A stretch of DNA of 64,000 nucleotides from G963665495 sp963665495. GTDB taxonomy: Bacteria > Desulfobacterota > Desulfovibrionia > Desulfovibrionales > Desulfovibrionaceae. The stretch lies in the NCBI GenBank assembly GCA_963665495.1, contig OY762289.1, forward strand, positions 1,984,001-2,048,000. Reading direction: 5' to 3'. Under the pieces are notes generated by a model. The model saw nothing but the letters and a program-made list of their open reading frames with translations, was not told where the DNA came from and made no database searches. The translations under genes and the position numbers were made by a program. Shown here in pieces: positions 50,389 through 59,940 of this stretch (position 1 is the first letter of the stretch; each line of letters begins with the position of its first letter).

Positions 50389-53355
50389 ATGCAAACCAGA
50401 TTCGGCTTCAGCCTGCAACACGAACAGAATATTCCGGAAATCAGTTCCCTGGTCCGGTTGTGGATACACGATAGCACCGGCGCCCGGCTGCTGTCACTGC
50501 TCAATGAAGATGAAAACAAAGTCTTCGGCATTACCTTTCGTACGCCCCCTACGGACTCCACGGGCGTGGCCCATATTCTGGAGCACAGCGTTCTCTGCGG
50601 ATCACGCAAATTCCCCGTCAAAGAACCTTTTGTGGAGCTGCTCAAAGGCTCCTTGCAGACCTTTGTCAATGCATTCACCTACCCGGACAAAACCTGCTAT
50701 CCTGTGGCCAGTACGCACCCGCAGGATTTTTTCAATCTGGTTGACGTCTATCTGGACGCCGTATTTTATCCGCGCCTTGGCGAACATGTTTTAAAGCAGG
50801 AAGGCTGGCGCCTGGCTCCTGCCGATCAGGAATCCCCCGAATCCGGTCCCCTCTGTTTCCAAGGAGTGGTGCTGAATGAAATGAAAGGCGTTTATTCCTC
50901 GCCGGATTCGATTCTGGAAGAAGAACTCATGACCGCGCTGTTTCCGGACACGGGCTACGGTATGGACTCCGGCGGTGACCCGTTGAAGATTCCGGATCTG
51001 AGCTACGAACAATTTGTTGATTTTCATAAGCGATATTATCATCCGTCCAATGCCTGGATCTACTTTTACGGCGACATGGACGAAGACAGCCGGCTGCAGA
51101 AAGCCGCCGAATATCTGGACGCGTTCACTCCCCTGGAAATCGACTCCCGTATCAAGCAGCAAAAGCCTTTCAAAGAACCGGTACGGTTGCACAAGCCCTA
51201 CCCGGCTGCCGAAGAAAATACGGACAACCTGAGCAACAAATCCATGTTCGCCATCACCTGGGTGTTTCCCGAACCTACAGATACGCGCACCCGGATTCTG
51301 TGCGAAATGCTTGAATTCCTTCTCGTGGGCATGCCGGCATCCCCCCTGCGTAAAGCCCTCATCGATTCCAACCTGGGTGAAGATCTCGCCGGGATGGACC
51401 TGGAGACGGAAAACGATCCCATGTTCTTTTCCACCGGCCTGAAAGGCATTCACAGCGATGACGCGGAAAAAGTGGAAAAACTTATTTTCGATACCCTCGA
51501 ACGTATTGCGCAGGGCGCCCCGGCCGAGCTGGTGGACGCCGCGGTCAACACCCTGGAATTCGACCTGCGTGAAAAGGATTCCGGACGTTCTCCCAGAGGG
51601 CTTTCTTTGATGCTGACCGCGCTGAATGCCTGGATCTATGACGGAGATCCCATTGCCTCGCTGCAATTCGAGAATCAGCTGGCCTCCATCAAAGCGGACC
51701 TGGCAGCCGGCAAGCCCTTGTTTGAGGATCTGATCCGTACGTGGATGTTGCAGAATACGCACCGTGCCTCCATCTTGCTCGAACCGGACACCGAATTTGA
51801 AACCAGGCGTCTGGAAAAAGAAAACCAGCGTCTGGAACAATTCGCCCAGGGCCTGGACGCAACGGCCCGTGCACGCATTGCCGAGGACGACGCTGAATTG
51901 CGCGCCCAGCAGGCCCTGCCGGACCGGCCCGAAGACTTGGCCACCATTCCTCGCATTGCCGTGGCTGACCTGGACAAAAACAATAAGTTGATCCCCAGCC
52001 AGGAAAGCAAAGTCGGCGGCTGCAACGCGCTGCTTCATACGCTGGACAGTTCCGGGATAGCCTATGTCGACATGGCTTTCGACCTGCTCCCCGTCTGGCA
52101 ACAGGCTCCCTGGTTGATGCCCCTCGTGCCGCTGTTTGCCCGCGGTCTTCTGGATATGGGAACGGAAAACAATGATTTTGTCGACTTGAATATCCGCATT
52201 GCGCAAAAAACGGGCGGCATTGAACCAGAAACCTTGATCGCCCCGATTTACCAGCGCGAAGATGCGGCATTACGCCTGACGCTGCGAGGCAAAGCCACGC
52301 TGGCCAACCTGCCGGACCTGGCCGCATTGCTGCGGGAAGTTACGCTGACACCCGTATTCGACGATCAGGAACGTTTTCTGCAACTCGCTCTGGAACTTAA
52401 ATCCGGCCTGGAGTCCGCGCTGATTCCCGCAGGGCATTTGACGGCCATGTACCGCGCATCTGCAGGGTTGAGCATGTCCGGGCGCTGCAACGAACTGCTT
52501 AAGGGGCCGAACCAGCTTTTTTATGTCCGCAATTTGATCGAGCTGGCAAAAAATGACTGGGAAACCATCAGCACGGCCCTGGAAACACTCCGTTCAATGG
52601 TCCTGACACGCCAAAACTGCCTGCTCAATGTCACTCTGGATCAGGAATCGTATACAGCCAAAAGTGCTGTCTTCGACGCCATGACCGACGGTCTGCCCGA
52701 ATCCCGTCCCTACGATCTGGCCGCACTTGAAGCGAAGATGCTGCCGCATCTTCCTGCAATCGAACTACCGCCCCATGCGGAGGGTTTGGCCGTACCGGCT
52801 CCGGTCAACTATGTTGCCAGAGCCGTCAATGCGTACGCCCATGGCTATGCGTTCAACGGCGCGGCCATGGTAATTTCCAAATTTCTGCGTACGGGCTGGC
52901 TCTGGGAAAAAATCAGAATGCAGGGCGGTGCCTATGGAGCGTTCGCTCTCTTCAACTATCTGAGCGGCTCATTTATTCTGGCTTCCTACCGCGACCCTCA
53001 TTGTTTGCAGACCTTGCAGGCATTCGAGCGAATCCCGGAGTATCTTCGTACGCTCGACCTGCATACGGACGAGCTGGAGAAAAGCATCATCGGCGCCATC
53101 AGCGACCTGGACGCCCATTTGCTCCCGGAAGCCAAGGGTTTTACGGCTCTGACGCATACGCTTACCGATGAAAGCGATTCGCTCAGGCAAACCCTTCGCG
53201 AGCAGATACTGCGGACGAATATCCAGGACTTCAGAGATTTCGCCGCGGTAGTCGAATCATTGATAACCCACGGACGCATCGCTGCCGTAGGCGGCCGCAA
53301 AGCTCTGGATAAGGCTGCTGCAGCACTCGATTTATCCGTCACGCCGTTATTATGA
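50389..53355 (+). CDS. PreP-like M16C zinc metalloprotease
   Basis: This 988-residue two-halved protease degrades peptides inside a closed chamber. The inverted zinc motif HILEH gives His62, Glu65 and His66 in the N-terminal half, followed by FPVKEPFVELLKGSL. The M16C linker lies at about 490-560, and the C-terminal half has the expected MQGGAYGAFALF motif. Length fits the PreP family. ATG 50389 has GGAGG just upstream; the frame from 50299 is not supported. No signal peptide, so it is cytoplasmic. It stands alone, 75 bp before the Mla operon. Confidence 0.92.
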   Translation: MQTRFGFSLQHEQNIPEISSLVRLWIHDSTGARLLSLLNEDENKVFGITFRTPPTDSTGVAHILEHSVLCGSRKFPVKEPFVELLKGSLQTFVNAFTYPDKTCYPVASTHPQDFFNLVDVYLDAVFYPRLGEHVLKQEGWRLAPADQESPESGPLCFQGVVLNEMKGVYSSPDSILEEELMTALFPDTGYGMDSGGDPLKIPDLSYEQFVDFHKRYYHPSNAWIYFYGDMDEDSRLQKAAEYLDAFTPLEIDSRIKQQKPFKEPVRLHKPYPAAEENTDNLSNKSMFAITWVFPEPTDTRTRILCEMLEFLLVGMPASPLRKALIDSNLGEDLAGMDLETENDPMFFSTGLKGIHSDDAEKVEKLIFDTLERIAQGAPAELVDAAVNTLEFDLREKDSGRSPRGLSLMLTALNAWIYDGDPIASLQFENQLASIKADLAAGKPLFEDLIRTWMLQNTHRASILLEPDTEFETRRLEKENQRLEQFAQGLDATARARIAEDDAELRAQQALPDRPEDLATIPRIAVADLDKNNKLIPSQESKVGGCNALLHTLDSSGIAYVDMAFDLLPVWQQAPWLMPLVPLFARGLLDMGTENNDFVDLNIRIAQKTGGIEPETLIAPIYQREDAALRLTLRGKATLANLPDLAALLREVTLTPVFDDQERFLQLALELKSGLESALIPAGHLTAMYRASAGLSMSGRCNELLKGPNQLFYVRNLIELAKNDWETISTALETLRSMVLTRQNCLLNVTLDQESYTAKSAVFDAMTDGLPESRPYDLAALEAKMLPHLPAIELPPHAEGLAVPAPVNYVARAVNAYAHGYAFNGAAMVISKFLRTGWLWEKIRMQGGAYGAFALFNYLSGSFILASYRDPHCLQTLQAFERIPEYLRTLDLHTDELEKSIIGAISDLDAHLLPEAKGFTALTHTLTDESDSLRQTLREQILRTNIQDFRDFAAVVESLITHGRIAAVGGRKALDKAAAALDLSVTPLL

Positions 53356-53429
53356 TTTGGCTGGATGTTTCTTGCCTTTTCGCGAATATCGTGTAGAAAC
53401 AATATATTCGCTTCAGGCGGCACGTACGT

Positions 53430-54638
53430 ATGACAACACAGGACAAGTCTTCCTCACACACTGCATCGCAGACTAACAACCAGGCATCGTCCTCTTCTCT
53501 CAAAAAGAGCAGTTCGCATGTCCCGTTGCCTACTATGCAATGCAGTAGTGAAGATGACACAACCACAATAAAGCTTTCCGGCCGTCTTGATCATCAGGGT
53601 GTAGCCGCCATCTGGGACAGCACCATAGAAAAAGTACGCAATTGTCAGACCGGCAGGCTTGTGGTCGACATGGACGGCGTCGATTACATGGACATCTCTG
53701 GCGCCAGCCTGGTCACCGAATTGCAAATCGCCCACGGGCAAACAGAAGCGCGCCTGGAAATAGTCGACCTGGCCAAAGAATACCAGCCGCTTTTGAAACT
53801 GTTCGCGCCAACGGACTTTACAGTCCGCAAACGGCGTCCGCGTGAGTTCAACCTGCGCGAACAAATTGGCATGGCCACGGTGGATCTGTGGAAGGACATC
53901 CGCGTCCTGGTTGCATTCGTGGGGGAACTGAGCGTTGCCTTGATGCACGCCCTGCTTAAACCCGCGCGAATCCGCTGGAAGGATGTCTTCTGGGTCATGG
54001 AAACGGCCGGAGTCAATGCACTGCCTATTATTGCGCTGATCGGTTTTTTGATGGGGCTGATCATGGCCTTCCAATCCGCTGTGCCTCTGCAACGTTTCGG
54101 AGCGGACATCTTTGTCGCCAACATGCTGACTATCTCTTTGATACGCGAGCTTGGCCCGCTTGTAACAGCCATCCTACTCGCCGGACGTTCCGGTTCGGCC
54201 TTTGCGGCGGAAATCGGTACCATGACCGTCAATGAGGAAGTCAACGCCTTGAAAACCATGGGAATCGATCCCCTGGCTTTTCTGGCAGTGCCCCGCGTAC
54301 TTGCGACCATGCTCGTGACGCCTGTCCTGACGATATTTTTCAATCTCTTCGCCCTGCTGGGCGGATCCATTGTGGTTGTGAATTTCGGATATTCCTTTGT
54401 GACGTACGTCCTCAGGGTCCAGGCTTCGCTCTCTCTGGTGGATCTCTGGGGCGGACTGTTCAAAGCCTGGGTATTCAGCCTGCTGGTGTCGGGCATCGGC
54501 TGCCAACGCGGCCTGATGACCGGAACCGGCTCCAGCGCAGTGGGAGCTTCCACTACCTCATCCGTGGTCAGCGGTCTGATCCTGATTGCCATTTCCGACG
54601 GCATTATGGCAGTAATGTTTTATGCTATGGGGATTTAA
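53430..54638 (+). CDS. mlaE: MlaE-type lipid transport permease with fused STAS domain
   Basis: This is a 402-residue protein. A Ser/Gln-rich start is followed by a STAS domain (about 38-130; VVDMDGVDYMDISGASLV), then an MlaE permease (about 165-402). The latter has ISLIRELGPLVTAILLAGRSGSAFAAEIGTM as the family hallmark and five or six membrane segments. In E. coli the STAS protein MlaB is separate; here it is fused. It is the first gene of an operon mlaE-mlaF-mlaD-lipoprotein, which moves phospholipid between the membranes. No mlaA or mlaC is seen. Confidence 0.92.
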   Translation: MTTQDKSSSHTASQTNNQASSSSLKKSSSHVPLPTMQCSSEDDTTTIKLSGRLDHQGVAAIWDSTIEKVRNCQTGRLVVDMDGVDYMDISGASLVTELQIAHGQTEARLEIVDLAKEYQPLLKLFAPTDFTVRKRRPREFNLREQIGMATVDLWKDIRVLVAFVGELSVALMHALLKPARIRWKDVFWVMETAGVNALPIIALIGFLMGLIMAFQSAVPLQRFGADIFVANMLTISLIRELGPLVTAILLAGRSGSAFAAEIGTMTVNEEVNALKTMGIDPLAFLAVPRVLATMLVTPVLTIFFNLFALLGGSIVVVNFGYSFVTYVLRVQASLSLVDLWGGLFKAWVFSLLVSGIGCQRGLMTGTGSSAVGASTTSSVVSGLILIAISDGIMAVMFYAMGI

Positions 54639-54654
54639 GGGGGGAAGTACGGCC

Positions 54655-55428
54655 ATGCACCACCAGAAGGATAACGAACCCATCATAAAGGTTGAAAATT
54701 TCTCGGCTGCTTATGGCGATACTGTGGTTATCCACGACATCTCCTTCACCATTGCTCCCGGTGAAATTTTCGTCATCCTCGGTGGATCGGGCTGCGGCAA
54801 GTCCACCCTGCTGAAGCATATGATCGGCTTGTACGCCCCGGCGGCCGGAAGAATCCTCATAGATGGAGACGACCTGACTAAAGCGTCCTCCAAGCAGCGG
54901 GAACAAATCCTGCGCCGCATGGGTGTGACCTATCAATCCGGCGCGCTGTTCAGCTCCATGACGCTTCTGGACAATGTCCGGTTGCCTATGGAGGAATTCA
55001 CGGAACTTCCGGAAGAAACCATGGACCTTGTGGCACGCATGAAGCTGTCACTGGTCGGACTGCTTGGATCAGAGCACCTGTATCCGTCCGAACTGTCAGG
55101 TGGCATGCAAAAACGGGCTGCCATTGCCAGGGCCATGGCCCTTGATCCCAAGATTCTCTTTCTGGACGAGCCTTCGGCCGGACTGGACCCCATAACCTCC
55201 GTTGAACTGGACAACCTGATTCTCAAATTGCGCGAAAGCCTGAACATCACCTTCGTCATTGTCTCGCATGAGCTTGCGAGCATCTATACAGTGGCCGACC
55301 GGGTAATAATGCTCGACAAACGCGTCAAAAAAATTGTAGCCGAGGGTAATCCCCAGGATTTGCGAGACAATTCAAGCAATCCCTGGGTCCGCCATTTTTT
55401 TAACCGCGAACCCGAACAGATTTATTAG
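54655..55428 (+). CDS. mlaF: MlaF-type ABC ATP-binding protein
   Basis: This is a 257-residue ATPase. Walker A is GGSGCGKST, the signature is LSGGMQKRAAIARAMALD, Walker B is ILFLDEPSAGLD, and the switch His is in VSHELASI. VTYQSGALFSSMTLLDNV is typical of MlaF. ATG 54655 follows GGGGGGAAG and lies 16 bp after mlaE; the frame open from 54622 overlaps mlaE. It energises lipid movement with MlaE and the MCE protein encoded next. Confidence 0.93.
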   Translation: MHHQKDNEPIIKVENFSAAYGDTVVIHDISFTIAPGEIFVILGGSGCGKSTLLKHMIGLYAPAAGRILIDGDDLTKASSKQREQILRRMGVTYQSGALFSSMTLLDNVRLPMEEFTELPEETMDLVARMKLSLVGLLGSEHLYPSELSGGMQKRAAIARAMALDPKILFLDEPSAGLDPITSVELDNLILKLRESLNITFVIVSHELASIYTVADRVIMLDKRVKKIVAEGNPQDLRDNSSNPWVRHFFNREPEQIY

Positions 55429-55429
55429 T

Positions 55430-56596
55430 ATGGCCTCAAATACGCATTTCGTCCGCATCGGAACTTTCATGCTCATCGGCATTTCGATTCTTTTTGCCGT
55501 GGTTGTCGGAATCGGCGGTTCGCAGCTTTTCAAAGAAACCGTACCCGCGGAAACCTACTTCAATGAATCGATCGAAGGGCTTGATATCGGCGCTCCGGTA
55601 AAATATCGCGGTGTCCCCATCGGCAAAGTCCGAACCATCACCTTTATCGGAGACAAGTACCCGGAAAGTCAGAATTCCCCTCAGGCAGGACGCTACGTAC
55701 TTGTGGGAATGGAACTGGATAAAGCCACAATGGACAGCTTTGTCCCTGAAGATGGTGAGTTGGAAGTCCAGATGCAACAGGCGGTCAAAAATGGATTACG
55801 CATCCGCTTGAACACCAAAGGATTGACAGGGGTCGCTTATCTGGAATTAAACTTTTTTGACACTTTTTCCAATAAGCCTCTGCCCATCAACTGGAAACCC
55901 AAGGATCTGTACTTTCCTTCCGCGCCGAGCACCTTGAGCCGTATTGAAGGAGCGCTTGACGCCGTGGGCGGTGTGATGCGCCAGCTCGAGCAGGTGGACT
56001 TCAGATCCTTTGCCAAATCCATCGACGATCTCATGAAGACCCTGGACAGAGCCCTCTCCGAAGCCAACGTCAAAGACATCGGGCAGCTGGTGGTGCAGAC
56101 TCTGGCGGAAACCCGCGATACCATGGCCAGGATCAACGCCCTGGTTCATGATCCGCATGTGGACAGCATTCTGCCGGACGCATCGTCCGCCATGAGCAGC
56201 GCAAAACACATTCTGCAAGGCTCGGAGAAAAATGTTGTCGAAACCATGGACAACATCAACGTCGCCTCCGCAAAACTGGTTAAAGTTATCGACAGCCTGG
56301 ACAAGCTGGTATCCAATCCGGCCCTTGCCGAAAGTGCGGAAGTATTGCCCGAAACCCTGGACAACGTCCGTAAAGCTTCAGACGATATCCGCCGCAGCGC
56401 CGGCAGAATAAGCCGAATCCTCAAAAATCTGAATAACCTGATCACCAGCCAGAGTTCCGATATCGATGCCATTGTTGAGGAAACAAAAGAATTGGTGAAA
56501 AATTTCAATCAACTCCTGGGCGATATCGAACAGAATCCTTCCCGTCTGTTTTTCGGAGCGCCGCCCAACCGTATCCAACTGGAGAAAAAAGAATGA
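55430..56596 (+). CDS. mlaD: MlaD-type MCE-domain protein
   Basis: This 388-residue inner-membrane-anchored periplasmic protein has an N-terminal helix (RIGTFMLIGISILFAVVVGIG). One MCE domain follows (about 38-130; GLDIGAPVKYRGVPIGKV and GLTGVAYLELNF), then a long helical tail with Leu/Asn repeats (about 160-370). That is much longer than E. coli MlaD and more like PqiB/Mce tails. The tail may form part of a periplasm-spanning tube. Starts 1 nt after the mlaF stop and overlaps the lipoprotein gene by 4 bp. Confidence 0.92.
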   Translation: MASNTHFVRIGTFMLIGISILFAVVVGIGGSQLFKETVPAETYFNESIEGLDIGAPVKYRGVPIGKVRTITFIGDKYPESQNSPQAGRYVLVGMELDKATMDSFVPEDGELEVQMQQAVKNGLRIRLNTKGLTGVAYLELNFFDTFSNKPLPINWKPKDLYFPSAPSTLSRIEGALDAVGGVMRQLEQVDFRSFAKSIDDLMKTLDRALSEANVKDIGQLVVQTLAETRDTMARINALVHDPHVDSILPDASSAMSSAKHILQGSEKNVVETMDNINVASAKLVKVIDSLDKLVSNPALAESAEVLPETLDNVRKASDDIRRSAGRISRILKNLNNLITSQSSDIDAIVEETKELVKNFNQLLGDIEQNPSRLFFGAPPNRIQLEKKE

Positions 56597-57321
56597 GCCG
56601 CCGGAGTTGCTTTCATCCCATCCGCTTGCCACTCTTTTTCTGTTTGGGGTTTCTCTGCGCCTGCCTGGCTGGATGCGGAGATGCCCTGAATCTGGAAAAA
56701 CCCGCACCGCAGAAAAGCTATTTTGTTCTCGAACCCACCCCGAGCGGGGATAATTCCGCGTCAGGACCGTCAAAGGGCATCTTATCCATCAAAGCCCTGA
56801 ATGTGGTCCCCAATTTCAACTCACGCGAATTTATCTACCGGTTGCAGGATGATCAGTACGCCACGGACTATTACAGCCTCTTGCTTACATCACCGAGCAG
56901 TCAGGTCAGACAATGCATTCATGACTGGCTCAACCGTTCGGGAGTTTTCCAGTATGTGATCAACACCAACAGCGAACTGGAGCCGTCTTATATTCTCGAA
57001 ACCTCTATACGCCAGTTATACGGAGACTTCCGGCAAGCAACTGCTCCTGTTGCGGTACTGGATATGCAGTTCTTTCTTCTTCAGGAAAAAGACTACGAAT
57101 TTCATGTCATCTATACGAAAGAATTTCAAAAGCAGATCCCCCTCGAGGACCGTACTCCTGAGGCTCTTGTGAAAGGCTACAATACGGGGCTTGGAGAAAT
57201 CCTGCTGACTTTGGAAAACGATTTGCGCCCCATAGTCAGCAAGACGCCGGATCCCCAGGAGGATCCATCGCAATCCAAACGGCGCCGCTGGCATCGCAAA
57301 CCGGACATCAGTCCTCAATAA
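56593..57321 (+). CDS. ABC-type transport auxiliary lipoprotein (PqiC/LptE-like)
   Basis: This 242-residue lipoprotein has a signal peptide with lipobox LAGC (Cys28). The body (about 40-200) matches the ABC_trans_aux family, with KSYFVLEP near the start and EFIYRLQDDQYATDYY. It probably sits in the outer membrane and works with the MCE protein. The ATG overlaps mlaD by 4 bp. The stop overlaps that of the convergent pseudopilin gene by 7 bp, so the two operons meet tail to tail. The C-terminus is basic (KRRRWHRKP). Confidence 0.9.
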   Translation: MSRRSCFHPIRLPLFFCLGFLCACLAGCGDALNLEKPAPQKSYFVLEPTPSGDNSASGPSKGILSIKALNVVPNFNSREFIYRLQDDQYATDYYSLLLTSPSSQVRQCIHDWLNRSGVFQYVINTNSELEPSYILETSIRQLYGDFRQATAPVAVLDMQFFLLQEKDYEFHVIYTKEFQKQIPLEDRTPEALVKGYNTGLGEILLTLENDLRPIVSKTPDPQEDPSQSKRRRWHRKPDISPQ

Positions 57322-58877
57322 AAGTAGGCTTGAAAGCCTTCTATATAGGCTTCGCCGTCATAATAATTTCCGGCGGTCCAGCCAAAGCGGACAGCGTTCA
57401 TGGCGGAGACAAGATCCGCCCCCAGGGTCAAGCAGTCTTCAATCCGCCGGCATTGTCCCGTACATCCGCCGCTGAAAGCGGTTTCCAGATCCGCGCAGTC
57501 TGCGCAATCCACCCAGGCCGTGGTCTCCAGCACTCCCGTCGTCTCGTCCCAGGCCATCTCAATACGAACCGCATGTTCCTGCCCGTCCTGCAGCCAGGGA
57601 GAGTTGCCGTCGCTCACTGCGGCAAATCCTGAGGAGTCCGCGTCGGGATTCAGACTGCGATCGGCATCAAAGGTAGCGTAAAGCTTGTCAGACCTTCCAG
57701 GCTCACACTCGTTGTCTTCCCCCCCATAGCCATGCAGCACATCGTCATACAGCGTCCGGTATCCAAAATAAGTCCCTCCGCAAAGGTTGAAGTTCGTAAG
57801 TTTGCTGTCGGAGGTTCCCCAATATACCACAGCCGCATGGTTCGCCCCGTCGTCCGGATCACATGGTCCGTCATCCGTGCTACAAGGCCAGCTGGAAACA
57901 AAATCAATTTCAACCCCCACTTTAGGCGCAAGCATGAGCTTGCTGCCTGCGGAATACCCCCGATTATCTCCGCCAAAGCCGTTGTTTTGTGCGACTCCGC
58001 CGCAGATATCAGAAAGCGAGGCCGAACCGTAGAGTGATTCATCCGCTCCCAACAGAGCAAAAACCAGTCCATTCAATTGCTTGGAAGCGGAACTATATTT
58101 CGAAGTCCGGAGGCGAAAATAAATCCGCACCCCATTCTCCAGGGGACAGATGCCGTTGGACGCGCAATAATCGTCCGAGGCAGATCCCTGGTACCAGACA
58201 CAGACACTTCCGTAATAACCGCCGTCAGTTGCGGAATCATCATACAGGAGTATTTCCTTCTCTCCGTCGCCATCATAATCGCTAAAAGCCGCATGCCCCG
58301 GTTGACTGTCATCCCCAACGCCCACGCCGTCCGCGCTGAATCCATCGAAATTGTCTTCAAACGACACATACGAGCCCGAGTTGTCGTCAGAGGACTCCGC
58401 TGCCCCGCAAACCTTGTTGTAAAGCTGAAAATAACTCACGTATCCCAGCAGGTCGTCTTCCATGCCCTGGGCATTGACCTGATAATCGTCCGGATAAAAG
58501 ACACTTTGCCGGCGATCCGGGCCGTCGCTGGACAATACAAAAGCAACGTATGCGATCTCTTGCTCCGGCCGTATCAAAGTGAATTCCGGCTCGTTTCCGG
58601 ATTTGTCGCAAATCGAATCAGTCAACCCCGGAGCCGCAGCATAGCGTATCGAATCACCCCAAACATCCGTACGCGTGTATGTCTCGGGCAATTTTCCGTT
58701 TTCAATGGCATATCCGATCAATTCATTTACGGATGCCGCAAGTTCGTCCCTGGCTGTGGCCACTTTGCCCTGCTTTATACCGGAAACCAGCAAAGGCAAT
58801 GTTGCGCCCGCGATGAGGCCGATCAACAGAATCACGACTCCCATCTCCACCAGGGTAACGCCGGGGGACTTCGTCAT
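57315..58877 (-). CDS. Large pseudopilin with C-terminal lectin/LamG-like domain
   Basis: This 520-residue prepilin-like protein begins with a type IV prepilin signal (cleavage Gly-Val in PGVTLVEMGVVILLIG, Glu at +5), then the hydrophobic helix. A central region has DYDGDGEKEILLYDD, which resembles an EF-hand or Ca-binding DxDxDG loop. The C-terminal about 270 residues look like a concanavalin/LamG beta-sandwich (VRIEMAWDETTGVLETT, then AYIEGFQAYFY). Many Cys suggest disulfides. ATG 58877 overlaps the preceding gene as ATGA. Probably a surface-exposed tip or adhesive subunit (inference). Confidence 0.8.
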   Translation of the reverse strand: MTKSPGVTLVEMGVVILLIGLIAGATLPLLVSGIKQGKVATARDELAASVNELIGYAIENGKLPETYTRTDVWGDSIRYAAAPGLTDSICDKSGNEPEFTLIRPEQEIAYVAFVLSSDGPDRRQSVFYPDDYQVNAQGMEDDLLGYVSYFQLYNKVCGAAESSDDNSGSYVSFEDNFDGFSADGVGVGDDSQPGHAAFSDYDGDGEKEILLYDDSATDGGYYGSVCVWYQGSASDDYCASNGICPLENGVRIYFRLRTSKYSSASKQLNGLVFALLGADESLYGSASLSDICGGVAQNNGFGGDNRGYSAGSKLMLAPKVGVEIDFVSSWPCSTDDGPCDPDDGANHAAVVYWGTSDSKLTNFNLCGGTYFGYRTLYDDVLHGYGGEDNECEPGRSDKLYATFDADRSLNPDADSSGFAAVSDGNSPWLQDGQEHAVRIEMAWDETTGVLETTAWVDCADCADLETAFSGGCTGQCRRIEDCLTLGADLVSAMNAVRFGWTAGNYYDGEAYIEGFQAYFY

Positions 58878-59434
58878 TGGCAGCAGCCTGTCTTGTCGCA
58901 AAGCGCCTCCAGCGTCACATACCGCACCAGGTCATCGTACACATGCACCTGCCCGTCCAACTCGAAACGCTCGCCAGGCACTCGTATCCGGTATTCCATG
59001 CCCTCCGATTCCAGGTCCTCGCGGCGGTTCAATCCGGTAGTGTAAACAAAAAACGCCAGATTGACATTTGCTTCAAATCCATCCTGAACCGGCACCCGCA
59101 GTGCGAGGTCAGTCCCGGCTTCCGCTTTCAAACTCTTGAGGGCGGAAGCGTCCGTCAATACGGGCGATGTCGCCACTACATATCCGGTCCGCTCCCCCAA
59201 TCCGTATTGCGGCGCGCAGGCCTGCAATTCGTTCTGCGTGGGCAGGCGGCAATTCTCCATGGCGAATCCCAAAACCGTGTCGCGCAGGCCGAGTATTGCG
59301 GACTTTTCCGTATACAGCGCCCGGGTTTTCAAGTTTCCCACCACAGGCGGCAGCACTGTGAGCACAATCACTCCCGCGACCAGCAGAACCATAGCCAGAC
59401 CGACCAGCGTATAACCGGCTGCGTTTTCTTTCAC
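58874..59434 (-). CDS. Pseudopilin lacking the +5 Glu
   Basis: This 186-residue protein has a prepilin-type start (GYTLVGLAMVLLVAGVIV) in which the residue expected to be Glu at +5 is Gly. Loss of this Glu is a mark of GspK-like tip subunits, though the protein is too short for GspK. It has a C-terminal pair of Cys (TGCCQ). The start is GTG 59434 with GGAGG upstream and overlaps the preceding gene as GTGA. It is the third of four pseudopilin genes read in order from 60594. Confidence 0.8.
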   Translation of the reverse strand: MKENAAGYTLVGLAMVLLVAGVIVLTVLPPVVGNLKTRALYTEKSAILGLRDTVLGFAMENCRLPTQNELQACAPQYGLGERTGYVVATSPVLTDASALKSLKAEAGTDLALRVPVQDGFEANVNLAFFVYTTGLNRREDLESEGMEYRIRVPGERFELDGQVHVYDDLVRYVTLEALCDKTGCCQ

Positions 59435-59937
59435 TGGCTTCCTCCGTATGCGCTGCAAACGGCAGCCAGCAGCTGGTACCAGCTGACATAAAGAGCCAGG
59501 TCGTCCCCCGGCTCACGTACGTCCACAGGGGAGTCCGCCGATGCGATACGTTGCCGGCCATCCTGGCCCGAAGTACCCAAATAAAGAGCAACATGCGGGA
59601 CGTCTCCACCAGACGTCCGGACTTCCAATTCAATGATATCCGAAGCCTTCAGGCTGCCGTCGCAAATGTTTCCGGAAACCAGCCGGCTGTCCACACGATA
59701 CGTAATGGCATTGCCGAACATGTCCGCGCTCTGCCCCACAGCACTCAGATCCTCAGGCAGGGACCTGCGAGTCTGCGCGTATCCTATCAATGCGTCGCGT
59801 ACCTGCTCCAGTTCATGTGCCGCCCGCAGCCCTGTTTCAGACCGCAACGCGCGTACGAGAGGTCCGCTCAACAATACGGACACGCTCCCCAGCAGAACCA
59901 GAACAATGGCCATTTCCAGCAAACTGAAGCCGCGCAT
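59431..59937 (-). CDS. Pseudopilin
   Basis: This 168-residue protein has almost no leader before the prepilin cleavage site (MRG-FSLLEMAIVLVLLG, Glu at +5). The rest is a small globular domain with AHELEQVRDALIGYAQTRRSLPEDL, a pattern also found in the other three pseudopilins here. CSAYGG near the end and an earlier Cys may form a disulfide. It starts 3 bp after the preceding pseudopilin gene and overlaps the next as GTGA. Confidence 0.82.
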   Translation of the reverse strand: MRGFSLLEMAIVLVLLGSVSVLLSGPLVRALRSETGLRAAHELEQVRDALIGYAQTRRSLPEDLSAVGQSADMFGNAITYRVDSRLVSGNICDGSLKASDIIELEVRTSGGDVPHVALYLGTSGQDGRQRIASADSPVDVREPGDDLALYVSWYQLLAAVCSAYGGSQ

Positions 59938-59940
59938 GGG

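Noticed and set aside
50791..52206. 471-codon minus-strand frame
   Set aside because: Antisense to the PreP-like protease; no domain recognised.
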